A stretch of DNA of 64,000 nucleotides from Macrolepiota albuminosa (Eukaryota; Basidiomycota; Agaricomycetes; Agaricales; Agaricaceae), in assembly GCA_027475525.1 (NCBI GenBank), contig JAMWFC010000049.1, positions 6,060,947-6,124,946 on the forward strand, written 5' to 3'. A program made the position numbers and the translations under genes. Under the pieces are notes generated by a model. That model was not told where the DNA came from, did not search any database, and worked only from the letters and a program-made list of their open reading frames with translations. Each line of letters opens with the position of its first letter. Position 1 is the first letter of the stretch. Below, piece after piece: positions 10,590 to 22,100 of the stretch.

Positions 10590-11514
10590 TGATAGGACCC
10601 CATACAGGATCAGCGCATCAACGGCAGGCTACGGCAATGCAGCACCGACTCGGGATACCTTAGTGCGTGCTAATTATCTAATTTTAGCAATATTTGACGG
10701 CCGGGTATGGCAAGAAGCAGATTCGATCAATGATAGCGCCAACAGCAGCAAGAATGACAATTGACAGATGGCATCAGTCACTGACGACAGCGCTTAGCGA
10801 GAAGATTGATGACCTGTCAAAAAGACCGACAGACAGCTTGGCGTTTGACCTTGGCAGCTGACATCGCTTAGCGCCCCCGATTTGGCACCTGACACCGCTT
10901 AGGTATGTTGATAGACAGAAGAATGATGGATTGATGGTTTAGCGTCGCGATCTGCCGCCTGGCGCCACTAAGGGTCTTGAATGGACAGCAGGGATCTGAA
11001 ACCGTTGGAGCTACCCCTTATAAAATTTTCTAGTTTACCGCTCTTTGGCCACTGGCAACGGCGAACTCTTTGTAGTATAAAAGTACTTACCGACTTGTAC
11101 CATAATCATCAGAATAGACCAGAATTTCCTGCTCCTCTTTTGTCAGTCTCCCTTATGCTCAAGATCTCATTTTCGGTTGGCAACATCGAACTCGTCGGCA
11201 GTTGCAGACTCTTGTTAACGCTCGACACACTCACGCCTTGCAGTTACGGCAGGCAATATTGACGCTTAGACTTTGCTAAGCTTACCGTGCTCTTGCCACT
11301 CATCTTGCTGTGCTCACTTACCGCTTCTTCATAGGCGCTGTACCTTAGCGCTTTATGCTTGCCAATACCCGTTACCGACTTTTCACCTTTTTCACAGGCA
11401 CGTTCTCTACGACCTGCCCGGAACTCCCTCATTACTTTAGCGTGCCCAATGCAAGTAATTGGTATGGTAACACTATACCTAGATTTGTTACTGACCAAAC
11501 TTTGGGCGTCATCA
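10590..11514 (+). repeat. 5' LTR of B1 (925 bp)
   Basis: TGATAGGACC...GTCATCA with TGAT/ATCA inverted ends. It is the same length as the 3' LTR at 43809-44733. In the first 165 bases the two differ at about 11 sites, all transitions, roughly half of them at CpG positions. Confidence 0.93.
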
Positions 11515-11516
11515 AA

Positions 11517-11534
11517 TTGGAGCCCACCGCGAGG
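11517..11534 (+). promoter_or_regulatory. Probable primer binding site of B1
   Basis: TTGGAGCCCACCGCGAGG follows the LTR, with TGG three bases after the LTR end. B2 has the same block at the same distance (14276-14293). TGG would pair with a tRNA 3' CCA end; the tRNA was not identified. Confidence 0.6.
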
Positions 11535-11763
11535 AAACTTTAGGGCAGAATTCTGCCAGAAACCCGTCTTCAGCGTAGGCGCCATCTGCTAGAGCAGTCA
11601 GCAGAAGGCATAGCTCCTTCCCACCCATCCACTACACAACCACCTGGTGCCTTACCGGGTCTATCACTAGCACAGGAACTACAGAACGCCACTGTAGGCA
11701 AATTCCCTGATCTCTATCCGCACTCTTTGGATTTTAGTGCGGACGACCTCTTAGTGTCACTGC

Positions 11764-13235
11764 TTGCCATACCACAGCCCATTGCCAGTCTCTAGAACCC
11801 CTTCCCTACAACCGCTAACCAAACTCGCCAACACAGTCGCTATGGAACAACAAGTTCAGTGCATGCCTCCATGTAACCACTTCTCGGCACCAAAATGGGA
11901 TGAGTCCAAGCCACGGGAGCTCTCCCAGTATTTCAAGGAATTAGAGTATTTATTCAGAGATTGTAACATTACCGACCACACGCAGATGAAGGAGTACGCG
12001 GCAAGATACATATCATATGACACGGCAGAAACTTGGACAGGTCTTTCCGAGTTTGCAGCACTTGTTCCCGCCACACTGACAGCTCCCGCCCGAGGCGCTT
12101 CATACGAGGATTGGAAAACGGCAGTAATCCAATTATACCCTGGCGCTGAGGAAGCTACCCGCTACTTGGTAAACGAGCTGCAGAAACTAGTTCATGAATC
12201 TTTTGACAATGGCACATCGTCTCTTGGCGCGTTCTCCACGTATTACCGCAAATTCCAAAAGATCGCTAGGTGGTTGGTGCAAAACGGCAAGCTCTATATC
12301 AACGAGGAACGTCGCCTGTTCCAACAAGGCATCCCGACTTCACTTTGGACCCGCATTGCGCGTTGCTTAGAAATAGTCCATCAGGACCACCACCCAGACG
12401 AGCCATATAACATTGCCGATGTCTTTGAAGCTGGTAAGTGGGTTCTCAAGGGGACAGACACTGGCGTTGGGCTGCAACGTGCTAAGATGAGCCCACCCCC
12501 TGAGCGAACTAACGGTATAATCCCCATCCCGCCTCCCGCTGCCAACTTCGTTAAGAAGGAGGACCTCAATGCTGCCGTTACCGCTGCCGTCGCATCTGCT
12601 ATGACTCACATAGAAACAATGATCACCACCAACCTCGCTTCTAACCGAACCACCAACGTACCTGCACCTGGCTCTTGCCATTTTTGCAGGGAAATTGGCC
12701 ATACTATGACTAGAGGACGCTGCGCTACCCTTGAAAATTATATTCGGCAAGGAAGAATCCGAAGGGCTATTGACGGCAAGATAGTTCTTACCTCTGGCGC
12801 CACCATCCCCAACTACCCAGACAAGAAATCCTTCCAGGAGCGAGTTGATGAATGGCATAGGCGCAACCCAGGACAAATTGTTACCGGCATGCTTTCTGGC
12901 AACGCCAACCCCGACCCTGAACAGGTGACCCAACAGCAAATGATCCACGAGGTCTTACACTTCGACAGCATTGGCAACCATCCTACTTTCTTGCGGGAAG
13001 AACACATCGCTAAGCTACAGAAGGAGCTGGATTCGCTTAAGAATCAGGTTTTTGATGGTGTTGAAGTTAAGCAGCCTAAGCAGCCTCTTAAAGGATATAA
13101 GCCAATGCCTCCCGCTAGCAAGTTACCGACTCCTACTCCTGCTGCTCCGCCAGCTACCACACCAGAACCATCGTCGTCCTCTGCCGCTCCCGAACCATCT
13201 TTGCCGCCTCTCCATCCCTACTCAGAGATTCCCGA
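11764..13235 (+). pseudogene. gag: B1 gag, 5' part, interrupted by B2
   Basis: The open frame starts at 11764; an internal Met at 11842 (MEQQVQCMPP) aligns with the conserved part of B2 gag (MEQANTPRMPP). The conserved capsid-like region reads LSQYFKELEYL, YAARYISYDTAE, LYPGAEEATRY and FQQGIPTSLWTRIARCLEI. A zinc knuckle CHFCREIGHTMTRGRC follows, with CX2CX4HX6C spacing instead of the usual HX4C. The frame reaches LHPYSEIPD at 13235, where B2 begins. The remainder resumes at 36256 in the same frame, so gag was intact here when B2 inserted. Confidence 0.85.
13232..13235 (+). repeat. Target site duplication of B2, left (CCGA)
   Basis: CCGA before the B2 5' LTR is repeated right after its 3' LTR at 36252-36255. 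Keeping one copy restores the B1 gag reading frame with the same length as B2 gag over that block. Confidence 0.8.
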
Positions 13236-14273
13236 TGATAGGCTTCTACTTGGACTGAGCACATCAAGGGACATTATAGGTCGACCGACACTTGACACAC
13301 TGAAGACTCTAGCAACCAGCCTTGGGTACAGAGCAGCCCTAGCGCTGGCGCTCTAGGGCAAGACCTATCTATTTAATCACCAATACCAACCCCTCAGCAC
13401 ACTCCACTCATTTACTTTGAAGACCACGGAGGCTCAGAACTCATAGCGCTAACACGATGGCAGGAAGTGACTCTGACCAATCCCTGATCAATACCAAAAG
13501 GAGTGGTAATTGGTGCTGTCCATCACCAAGGCACTTCAATCAGAAGTCTAAAGGAATCAATGACGACGAGACAGGATACACGCAGACCCGCCATTCAGAT
13601 CTATCAAAAAGATGGTACAACATTTAGCACCGGATTAGTGCTCACGGCGTCTGTCGAGGATTCCCCGACCATACCCCGGGATGACTTGGCCAATTGAATT
13701 GCATCAAAAAGTGAGCAAACTTGTATCATTTCTAAGTGATTTTAGAGTCGCCATTGGTCGCCGTCACCCATGTGCTGCAGGTTGCCGTTGACAGGTGGCC
13801 GTTAGCTACAACTACGAAGAAAGGCGCTAACTTCTAGCGCTGTCAATGGACTTATTATGGAAAGACCGTAGCGCATAGTATAAAAACTAGCTACTTATCA
13901 TGTATATAACAATGAATCGTAACCTCTTGAGCACCCAAGTTACACTTAGCGTTCAATTCACGCTAGCTTTGCCCAACTTCGTCACCAAGTTCAGCGCTAG
14001 CTTTGTCTATCTTGTCTTCGTCATTTACGGTGCCACCTACGGGCACACTACGCTGCGCTACTCGTTTTATTCTCTATAACTTCATTCAAGCTACAGCGCT
14101 TACCGTTTGCCAGGTATCGTCCAAGGTGCTAGCATATAGTGCACCGTCTTATCACATTGACTCGAGCACACTGGGACCCTGCTGGGACTCCTCATAAATC
14201 CGCATGCCAGGCGCTGGAGACGGTGTTGTACTGCGTATACGTCCAGCGCACCCAACCACAGTTGGCGTCATCA
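13236..14273 (+). repeat. 5' LTR of B2 (1038 bp)
   Basis: Starts TGATAGGCTTC and ends GGCGTCATCA, sharing terminal bases with B1. From 13434 onward it matches 35411-36251 base for base with scattered transitions. The first 198 bases have no counterpart at the 3' end of B2. Confidence 0.8.
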
Positions 14274-14275
14274 TT

Positions 14276-14293
14276 TTGGAGCCCACCGTGAGG
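14276..14293 (+). promoter_or_regulatory. Probable primer binding site of B2
   Basis: TTGGAGCCCACCGTGAGG, with TGG three bases after the LTR end, as in B1. Confidence 0.6.
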
Positions 14294-14352
14294 GGTTCTA
14301 TTAAGGCAGAATTCCACCGGAAACTCGAGCCCAGCAACAGCGCTGCCTCCTG

Positions 14353-16139
14353 TTGGAGAGCGCGTTTGAACAAACATTGATTGAGTCCCCACATCTACCA
14401 GGAGCGCTACCAAGGCAGACCTTGGACCAGGAACTTGAAGCCGCTTCAGATAGCTTGGCTGAAAGCTTTTTCCCTTTTTCCCGACCGTTCGAGTACTTAG
14501 CAGGTGAAAATCATATGCCACTTACACCTTTGGAAGAGCTGTCTAGGTCACTATCGCCAGAACCTAGCGACTCTGAGCTACCCGAGCCCATACCAACCAC
14601 GACGACGCCAAGCGAAACTACCACTAACACCCCTATTCCTACTATGACAGCGACACCAGCTAATATGGAGCAGGCAAACACCCCACGCATGCCGCCAAGA
14701 AACCACTTCTCGTTGCCAAAATGGGATGAGACAAAGCCTCGCGAACTATCTCAGTATTTCAAGGAATTGGAATATTTACTATGCAACTGCAGAGTCACCG
14801 ACGACACACAAATGAAAGAATACGCCGCCAGATACATTTCCTACGATACCGCGGAATCCTGGACAGGACTAGACGAGTTTCAAGGACTGACAAAAGATGC
14901 AGAGCCAAAGCCTTTCACTTATGAGGAATGGAAAAAGGCAATCATTAAACTATACCCTGGAGCCGAAGAATCCACACGTTATACAGTCCTGGAGATCCAA
15001 AAACTGGTTCAGGATACTTTTGCATCGGGCATTTATACGTTAGGCACGCTATCTACGTACTATCGAGATTTCCAACAGATCGCACAATGGCTAGTACAAA
15101 ATGGTAAACTTTACAGGAACAAGGAACGGCGCTTGTTTCAACAAGGCATCCCTACATCGCTATGGACTCGGATAGCTCGTCGTTTAGAGATTCTGAAGTC
15201 CGACCACCATCCCAAGGAACCCTACAATATAGAGGACGTCTTCGATGCGGGTAAATGGATACTGAAAGGCACGGATACTGGCATCTCTTTCCAGCGACTG
15301 TTTAGCGCTGACAACGGAGAAAAGGCGCCGTCAGTTGTGGTGCCAGTGCCTAGCGCAGCTAACAACCAGGGAGGCTTCGTTAAGAAAGAAGATCTAGAAA
15401 ACGCAGTCAACTTGGCCATCACAAACGTAATGAGCAAGCTAGAAACGCTGATCTCGTCTAGTCTTAGCGCGCCAAGAGGTAATATGCAACCCGGCCCTTG
15501 TCACTTCTGTGGCGAGGCAGGGCATACGATGACTCGCGGTTGCTGCGCTATCCTCAAACAGTACCTATGCCAAGGAAGAGCGCGCCGAGGCGCCGACGGT
15601 AAAATAGCCTTACCCTTGGGCACTAACATTCCTCTATATCCCGAGCACCGAACCTTCCAAGGACGAATTGATGAATGGCACTGACGTAACCCTGGGAACC
15701 TAGCGACGGGCAACCTCAATAATATGGCCACGCCAGAGGCAGAGGCAACTCCACAACAGGCGCTAATCCATGAGGTTCTCCAGCTTAACGCTGTTAACGA
15801 GCAACCAACTTTGTCACAAGAGGAAAGGATCGAGACGTTGGAAAGGGAGTTGAAGTCGCTAAAGAATCAGGTCTTTGACGGGGTCAAAATTAAAAAGAGC
15901 AAGCAACCACTAAAGGACTATAGACCCTCAGGCGCTACGTCAGATCCAACACCCGCAAAACCCTCGAAATCCAGCGCTAACGACAATGCACCCGACACTT
16001 CTCAAGCACCATCTAGCATGGAACCGCCACTGCACCCTTATTCAGGACTTGCCGGTAACTACGCTCCGCCTGTCAATCAAAACTTTGGGGCGCCAGACAA
16101 GCCGGCAGGAGGCTACCGACCAACAGCACCTATCTACGA
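14353..16139 (+). pseudogene. gag: B2 gag, 5' part, interrupted by A2
   Basis: The frame from 14353 has a Ser/Thr/Pro-rich start, then the capsid block shared with B1 (NHFSLPKWDETKPRELSQYF, AARYISYDTAESWTGL, TSLWTRIARRLEI). A knuckle reads CHFCGEAGHTMTRGCC. TGA at 15682-15684 falls where B1 has CGC/CGA-type Arg (WHRRNPG). A predicted helical stretch (ERIETLERELKSLKNQVFDG) follows. At 16139 A2 begins; the frame resumes at 26993 with IEKSKQVF, giving IYD-IEKSK, which matches IFDIEKSN in B1. Confidence 0.85.
16135..16139 (+). repeat. Target site duplication of A2, left (TACGA)
   Basis: TACGA directly before the A2 LTR is repeated exactly at 26988-26992 after the other LTR. Confidence 0.92.
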
Positions 16140-16909
16140 TGTCAGGTTCCGCTGAATTGGGGGCTTTTTGGGAAAGCAACGCCCTTACGATGCGGACTTG
16201 ATCTACGGATACTCAGGTGTCTGGAACTCCGGGGCTAGGACTCCGGGGTTCAAGACGAGGACAGGAGTAATCCCGGGAGAGGGGACTAGAGTCCGGGGGT
16301 TTTGGATGAGAGTAGCTGAGAGTTAGAGGGGGTCGAGTCGTGAACCGGAGGTTCTAAGACGAGACCAAGTTAGTAACTTAAGAGTCGCAAAGTGCGTACC
16401 AAACTTATAGCACGCGAATACTGAGGCGTGCCAGTCGAAGCGTACCAAACGAGGCGTACCAGTCAAACAAGAGGGCACGCAATAACCAATGTAATATCAA
16501 GACTAGCGAATACAATGGGGAGCTATACTATAAGTACTATGGGGCCAGGTCTCAGGGTCCCCGGGTGTCTGGGATGGGTCCCGGAGGTCATTGAGTAGCG
16601 GGCAGGAACTGTATACCGGGATTGCGCGTGTGGGGACGCACGATCAATGGGTGCGGAGGGGGTTGTGATGTGTGGGGCGTGATGCGTGATGGCCGGAGGT
16701 GAATCGCGTGATCTGATCGCTGATGGCGGTTGATCCTGGGGTCCGTGATGTAGGGATCCCGGGGGGCTGGTTGATGGCGGTCGTTGATGCGTGTGATGGC
16801 GGCGTCGGCAGCTGTGGGGGCGGGGCGTGCTGTGGGGTCGATGAGAGGGGTCCCTGGATGGGGCTCCGGAGATGTCCCGGGGAGGTTCCGGAGGGGAGGG
16901 GTCGTGACA
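16140..16909 (-). repeat. 3' LTR of A2 (770 bp)
   Basis: TGTCAGG...GTGACA ends. It is 28 bases shorter than the partner LTR at 26190-26987 because it has one fewer copy of a 28-base unit (GAAGCGTACCAAACGAGGCG region near 16437). Other differences are mostly transitions. Confidence 0.93.
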
Positions 16910-16920
16910 TCACCCCCCCC
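16910..16920 (-). promoter_or_regulatory. Polypurine tract of A2
   Basis: On the minus strand GGGGGGGGTGA lies immediately before the 3' LTR, the expected place for plus-strand priming. Confidence 0.7.
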
Positions 16921-17599
16921 TCAGCGCCGAGACCCTCCGAGGCGCGCGTAGCCGGAGGTTTGGACCGGGGAGCATGGGATCCGGCGCCTGTCCTGCCACG
17001 TAACAAAAAAAATTTTTACCATCAACTCAACTATGTCGCGCACACCGACGCATTCCCCGACGCCCCCGGATACTAACGAGGTCGCGCCCCTTATGGCATG
17101 GGGGGCCCGGGATGTGCGGAATCGTGCCCATCTCGATTGGGAGCGCATGGCGGCGCTCGTTCGACAACGTGAATGTCCCTGCGCCGTCCGCCTATCGTCA
17201 CTGACCTTCCTTTTACAGAACAATGCAATAGCCCTGCTCCGGAGGCGGGTCCGAGCTGGCTCCCGGAGCCTGTCACTGATGCAGGCCCCAGTGCCTCTCC
17301 AGAGTCCTGCCCTAGTCGTCCTGCACCCACCTTTGTGCGGATGACGGTCTGCCAACCCCGTCCGCAGCCCCCTCCCCGCCCTCGGTTGCCTGCCCCTCGT
17401 TTCCGTCGTTCCGGAATGGCGATAGGGACTGTGTCGGAGGTCCCGGAGGATCGACGCGTTGCGTGGGCGTCCGTGACGCAGGAGTTGTTTGGAGAGGCTT
17501 TGGAGAGGCGCCGGGGGCTTCCCGCCCATGCCTGGTGTGTGAGCAACGGACCGGTAAGTGGCCTTCTAGCCCTGGTCTTCCTTGCTGACTTCGGCGCAG

Positions 17600-17710
17600 T
17601 GCTTGCACTGTGCCCGACGAATGGTCCCCTGCCAGTTTGAGGCCCCGAGCCCTTCGTCCCGCCGGGACACGTCCGTGTGCGATGCCTGTTGCTTCAACCA
17701 CGAGCGATGT
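17600..17710 (+). other. Cys6 zinc-cluster-like motif
   Basis: CLHCARRMVPC then 15 residues then CDACCFNHERC. The spacing is C2C6C15C2C6C. The first Cys codon is the first codon after the intron 17554-17599. Confidence 0.75.
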
Positions 17711-18135
17711 TCCGTGTCGGCGCTGTGGAGGGCGCATTGCGTCTCCTGGGAGCAGGGATGGCCGCTGGAGGGTATCACCCGGAGGATGGGAGTCGAGGAG
17801 CGGGACTGGGTGGTGGAGCCGGTGGGCGGGGGGTTAGAGCCGGTGGGGGAGGGAGCGGGTCCGGTGGGGGAGGCGCCCGCGGCGTCCGCGGGGACGTCTA
17901 GCGGGGGGTCGGGGGGCCAGGGGGTCATTCGGGTGGGGGGCCGGGCCCGGCCCGTGGTCCTGATTACCGGTCGGGCGGCCCGGGCCGGGACTGGGAGTCA
18001 CAGGGGTCGAGGGAGGCGCCCTGACAAAGGGAAAAGGCGGGCGTCGCCCACTCCCTCACCGGGTCCGTCCAAGAGGGCGCACCTGCCCGTGGAGACCCCG
18101 TCTCCATCCCCGACCCCTTCAGTGCGCCTGTCCCC

Positions 18136-18289
18136 GGCGACGTTTTCTCCGTTGTCCGGGCGGCCCCTGAGTGCTGAGGTGAGGGCTTTGCAGGGGCGGT
18201 TGGAGCAGGCTGGGCGACGTTTTCTCCGTTGTCCGGGCGGCCCCTGAGTGCTGAGGTGAGGGCTTTGCAGGGGCGGTTGGAGCAGGCTG
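18136..18289 (+). repeat. 77-bp tandem duplication in the A2 antisense gene
   Basis: The segment starting GGCGACGTTTTCTCCG at 18136 recurs at 18213. Because 77 is not a multiple of three, the reading frame ends at 18245 and the coiled-coil half lies in another frame. Confidence 0.9.
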
Positions 18290-19187
18290 ACCGGGAAAGG
18301 GAGGAGCGCGAGGAGGCGGCGAGGGAGGAGGCGGCGCTCCGGCGGGGACTGGAGGAGGATCGGGAGGCGGCCCGCCGGGAGCTGGAGGAGGCGAGGGTGG
18401 CCCGGGGGGGAGTCGAGGCCCAGCTGGACGCTATGCGGGCCAGGCTGGAGCAGGGGGTGGGGATCCCGACGCAGGGTCCCTCGGGTCCGGAGTTGGTTGA
18501 GGCCCTGCGCCGGGACGTGGTCATCGGGCGCATGGCCTCCCTAAGTGAGCATCTCCCTCTTCTCGCTGTTGGGTCGACACTGACCTCTCCAGGCTGGGCT
18601 CGGGAGCATCGCCTGCTCCTAGACGGGGCTGCCGTGGCGCTCGCGTCCCTACAAGAGGGGCTCTGGTCAGAGGCAGGGGACCCCGGGGTGGAGCGGGGCC
18701 TGGTGGTTGCGCACCGCCGGAGGAACGTCCTGGCCCCGCGGTCGTGGTTCGAGCGAGTTTTGGACGAGGGCGAGCCACTCCCGTCCTGGGATCAATTGGC
18801 CAAGGAGGTGTGGCGGGAGCACAGTTCGGGGGGCATGGGGGAAGACTTCCGGGGGTGGCCGAGGGGAGGGGACGGGGAAGGCAGGGAAGGCGGTTCGGGG
18901 CCCTCGCTCTAAGGGCCCCCTCGTATGTTTCTTGGTACTGTCTGTTTTCGTGGTCCCGAATCCTGTAGTATTTGTAATAGTAGAAAAATGTATATACCTG
19001 ACTAATCTTGTAGAGAATGGTGTAAGTAAAGTGGCGGGGAAACAGGAAAGAGTACCTTGCCCAGAGTCCAGGGCGCTACTGTAAAAGAAAGTACTAAACG
19101 GTAGGTAAGATCTGGGAAAAAGGGAGAAGCAGTAAGTATTCGTGGGAGTTGAATCCCTGCTGAGTCCAGAGGCGGGGGTTACGCCCA

Positions 19188-22100
19188 CTACTGCCGTCTG
19201 TGAGTCCTGCGCCTAGGGGGGTCGTTTCCCGGGTGTCGCTGCTGAAAGTTCCGGAGTTTGTTGAGGGCGCCTTCGAGGTTTCGTCGCGGTTCCCAGGTGT
19301 CGTCCTCCGGGCCGTATCCCTTCCATCGTACGAGGAAGTGGGGTCGTCCACAGATGTTCCGGGAGTCGAGGATGTCCTCGACCTCGACCGGGGGAGGGGG
19401 TTCGGGCCGTTGTTCGGAGAAGGGATCCGGGGGGTGTCGTTCCAGGAGGCGGACGTGAAAAACCGGGTGTAGGCCCTTAAGTCCTGGGGGGAGCTCGATC
19501 TTGTAGGCGTGGGATGAGACCTTCTTCAAAATTTTAAACGGGCCGAGGCGCTTGTGATCAAGTTTTGGGGAGGGCCGGCAGGTGTGGAGGTGGCGCCGAT
19601 CTAACCATACCTTTGTCCCGGGGGTCCAGTCAGGGGTGTCCTCCCGCTTCCGGTCGGCGTGTTTTGCATAGGCCTGGTTCGCGGTGTCGATTTCTTCCCG
19701 AAGAAACTCGTGAAGGGACTGGAGGTCCCGGACGACCTCGTGGGCGGCGTGCGACGGGATGTCCCGGAGCGAGAGCGTCAGTCGAGGGTGGTATCCCTTG
19801 TTGGCAAAGAAGGGCGATACCCCGGTGGCAGAGTGCGGTGTGTTGTTGTACGTGAACTCGGCCAGGGGGAGCTCAGCGCGCCAGTCGTCCTGCAAGTAGT
19901 TGACGTACAGCCGGAGGTACTGCTCGAGGGACTGGTTGACCCTTTCGGTTTGTCCGTCGGTTTTGGGGTGGTAGGCGGTAGAGAGGTTAGTCTTTACTTC
20001 AAGTGCCTTACACAGGGAAGTCCAAAACTTGGACACGAAGAGGGGGCCACGGTCGGAGACGATGTCATCCAGGAGACCGTGTTTGGCGAAGACGTGCTCG
20101 AGGAACAGCCGGGCAAAGTCCGGGGCGGTATCCGTGGTGTGGCAGGGTAGGAAGATGCCCTGTTTGGTTAGCCTGCACACAACGACGAGAATGGCATCAA
20201 ACCCTTCAGATTCCGGGAGCTCGACGATGTGGTCCAGAGATATTGAGGACCAGGGGCGTCGTCTGACCGGCAGGGGTTTCAGGAGTCCGTACGGTCGGTG
20301 TCAGGGGACCTTGGCCTGGAGGCAGGGCTCGCATGATCGAATGTAACGGGTCACATCCTTCTTCAACCCTGGCCAAAAGTAAGTCCGGGAGATGAGCTGG
20401 AGGGTCTTACGTATTCCAGGGTGTCCCCGGAGCTTGTGGTCGTGGTGTTGACGGAGGACGTCGTAGTGAAGTCGGGCATGATCCAGGACGTAGATGCGGC
20501 CGTCCCGGAGGAGGAGTTTTTTGTCGGGGGACAGGGAGAAGGCGGGGTCCCGGTCGGTTCCATCAGGGGGGTTGCGGTGGTCATGATTGGTGAAGTACTT
20601 GTCTCGGGGGGCGTGGCGAATCTGACTCAGGGTCCCTTCCTCATTTAAGATCAGTAAGGCATTCAAATGTTCGGGAGGGATCACCACGCAATGGTTGAAC
20701 GCATTACGTCTTGGGGTAGACGTCCGGTCGGTGGGTGAGGGCGTCGGGCTTGGCGCCAAGTCGTCCCAGGCGGTATTGGATCGTGAAGTCGTACTCCGAG
20801 AGGATCTCGGACCATCGGGCCTGCCGTCGACTGAGTTGCTTGGTCGTGGTGAAGTACTGCAGGTTATTATGATCTGAATAGACCTGGATCCGGTGCCGGG
20901 CTCCCTCGAGATAGGCCCGCCATTGTTTAAAGGCTTCGACGATGGCGAGGAGTTCCTTGTCATAAATGTCGTAATTGAGCTCGGCGTCGATCATGGACCG
21001 GGTGTAGAAGGCAACTGGCCGGGGTTCCCCACCGTCAGATTCCATCTGTGAGAGGATCCAGGCGATGGCGTAGTCGGAGGCATCACATTCTAGGATGATT
21101 GAGAGAGCCGGGTCGTAGTGCCGGAGTACGAGAGCAACTGTGAAAGCCTTCTTGAGCAGGTTAAAGACGCTCTGGCACTTACTGTCCCAGTTCCAGGCGA
21201 TATCCTTGCACGTGAGCCAGTTGAGGGGTTTTGTGATCCTGGAGTAGTTGTCTATAAACCTCCGGTAGAAGTTAGCGAAACCCAGGAAGGACTGTACTTC
21301 CTTCACGTTCCGGGGCTGCGGCCAGTTGACGATAGCCTCGACCTTGTGGGAATCCATGCAGACGCCGTTTGGGGATACAATGACGCCAAGGTACTCGACC
21401 TCTTCCGTGTGGAACGAGCACTTCTTGGGCTTGGCGTGGAGATTGTGCTCCCGGAGGCATTCAAGGACTTGCCGGACATGCTTCTGGTGGTCCTCCTTTG
21501 AGTCGGAGTAGTCATCATGAGTATGTCGTCCAGGTAGACTATCACAAAGACATCGCTCATGTCGTGGAAGATGTCGTTCATGAAGTATTGGAACGTGGCA
21601 GGGGAGTTAGTCATTCCAAAAGGCATCACAAGGTACTCAAACAGACCATACCGCGTGCGGAACGCGGTTTTCCACTCGTGTCCCGGGGCGATGCGGACGT
21701 TGTTGTAACCGGAGCGGAGGTCGATTTTTGTGTAGACCTTGGCACTGCGGAGTCGATTGACCAGATTGCCGATGAGCGGGAGTGGGTAGCGGTTCTTCTT
21801 GGTGATCTTGTTGAGTCCCCAGTAGTCGACACAGAGTCGGAGCGAGCCGTCCTTCTTCTTGACGAATAGAACTGGGGCTCCGGCGGCGGAGGCGGAGGGT
21901 CGGATGAATCCTTTACCGAGCATTTCGTCGAGTTAGTCCTTGAGGGCCCGGAGCTCGACTTCCGACATGTTGTACACCTTGCCGAAAGGGGGGGCGACTC
22001 CTTCCTCGAGATCGATCGTGTGGTCGTAGGGTCGATGAGGGGGAATCTCCTTGGCGTCTCCTTCGGAGAATACGTCAGCGAACTCATGGTACTCCGGGGG

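Larger units (their letters stand above)
17033..18912 (+). pseudogene. Antisense Cys6-cluster gene of A2
   Basis: It lies between the chromodomain end and the 3' LTR, on the strand opposite to A2 gag-pol. Its ATG is 124 bases inside the LTR. Exon 1 is 17033-17168, intron 17169-17218 (GT-AG, 50 nt), exon 2 17219-17553, intron 17554-17599 (46 nt), exon 3 from 17600. Exon 3 opens exactly with a CX2CX6CX15CX2CX6C cluster (17600-17710), close to the fungal Zn2Cys6 pattern. A Gly/Val-rich and basic Ser/Pro linker follows, then a strong heptad-like coiled coil (LEEDREAARRELEEARVARG) and a C-terminal helical region. A 77-bp tandem duplication (18136-18289) shifts the frame, so the second half is read only after 18229. 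Related genes occur antisense in B2 and B1. No function is known; DNA or RNA binding, or control of the element, is inference. Confidence 0.72.

Noticed and set aside
16644..17529. Minus-strand frames in and beside the A2 3' LTR
   Set aside because: They overlap LTR and the antisense gene, are Pro/Arg-rich and have no matching frame in the partner LTR context.
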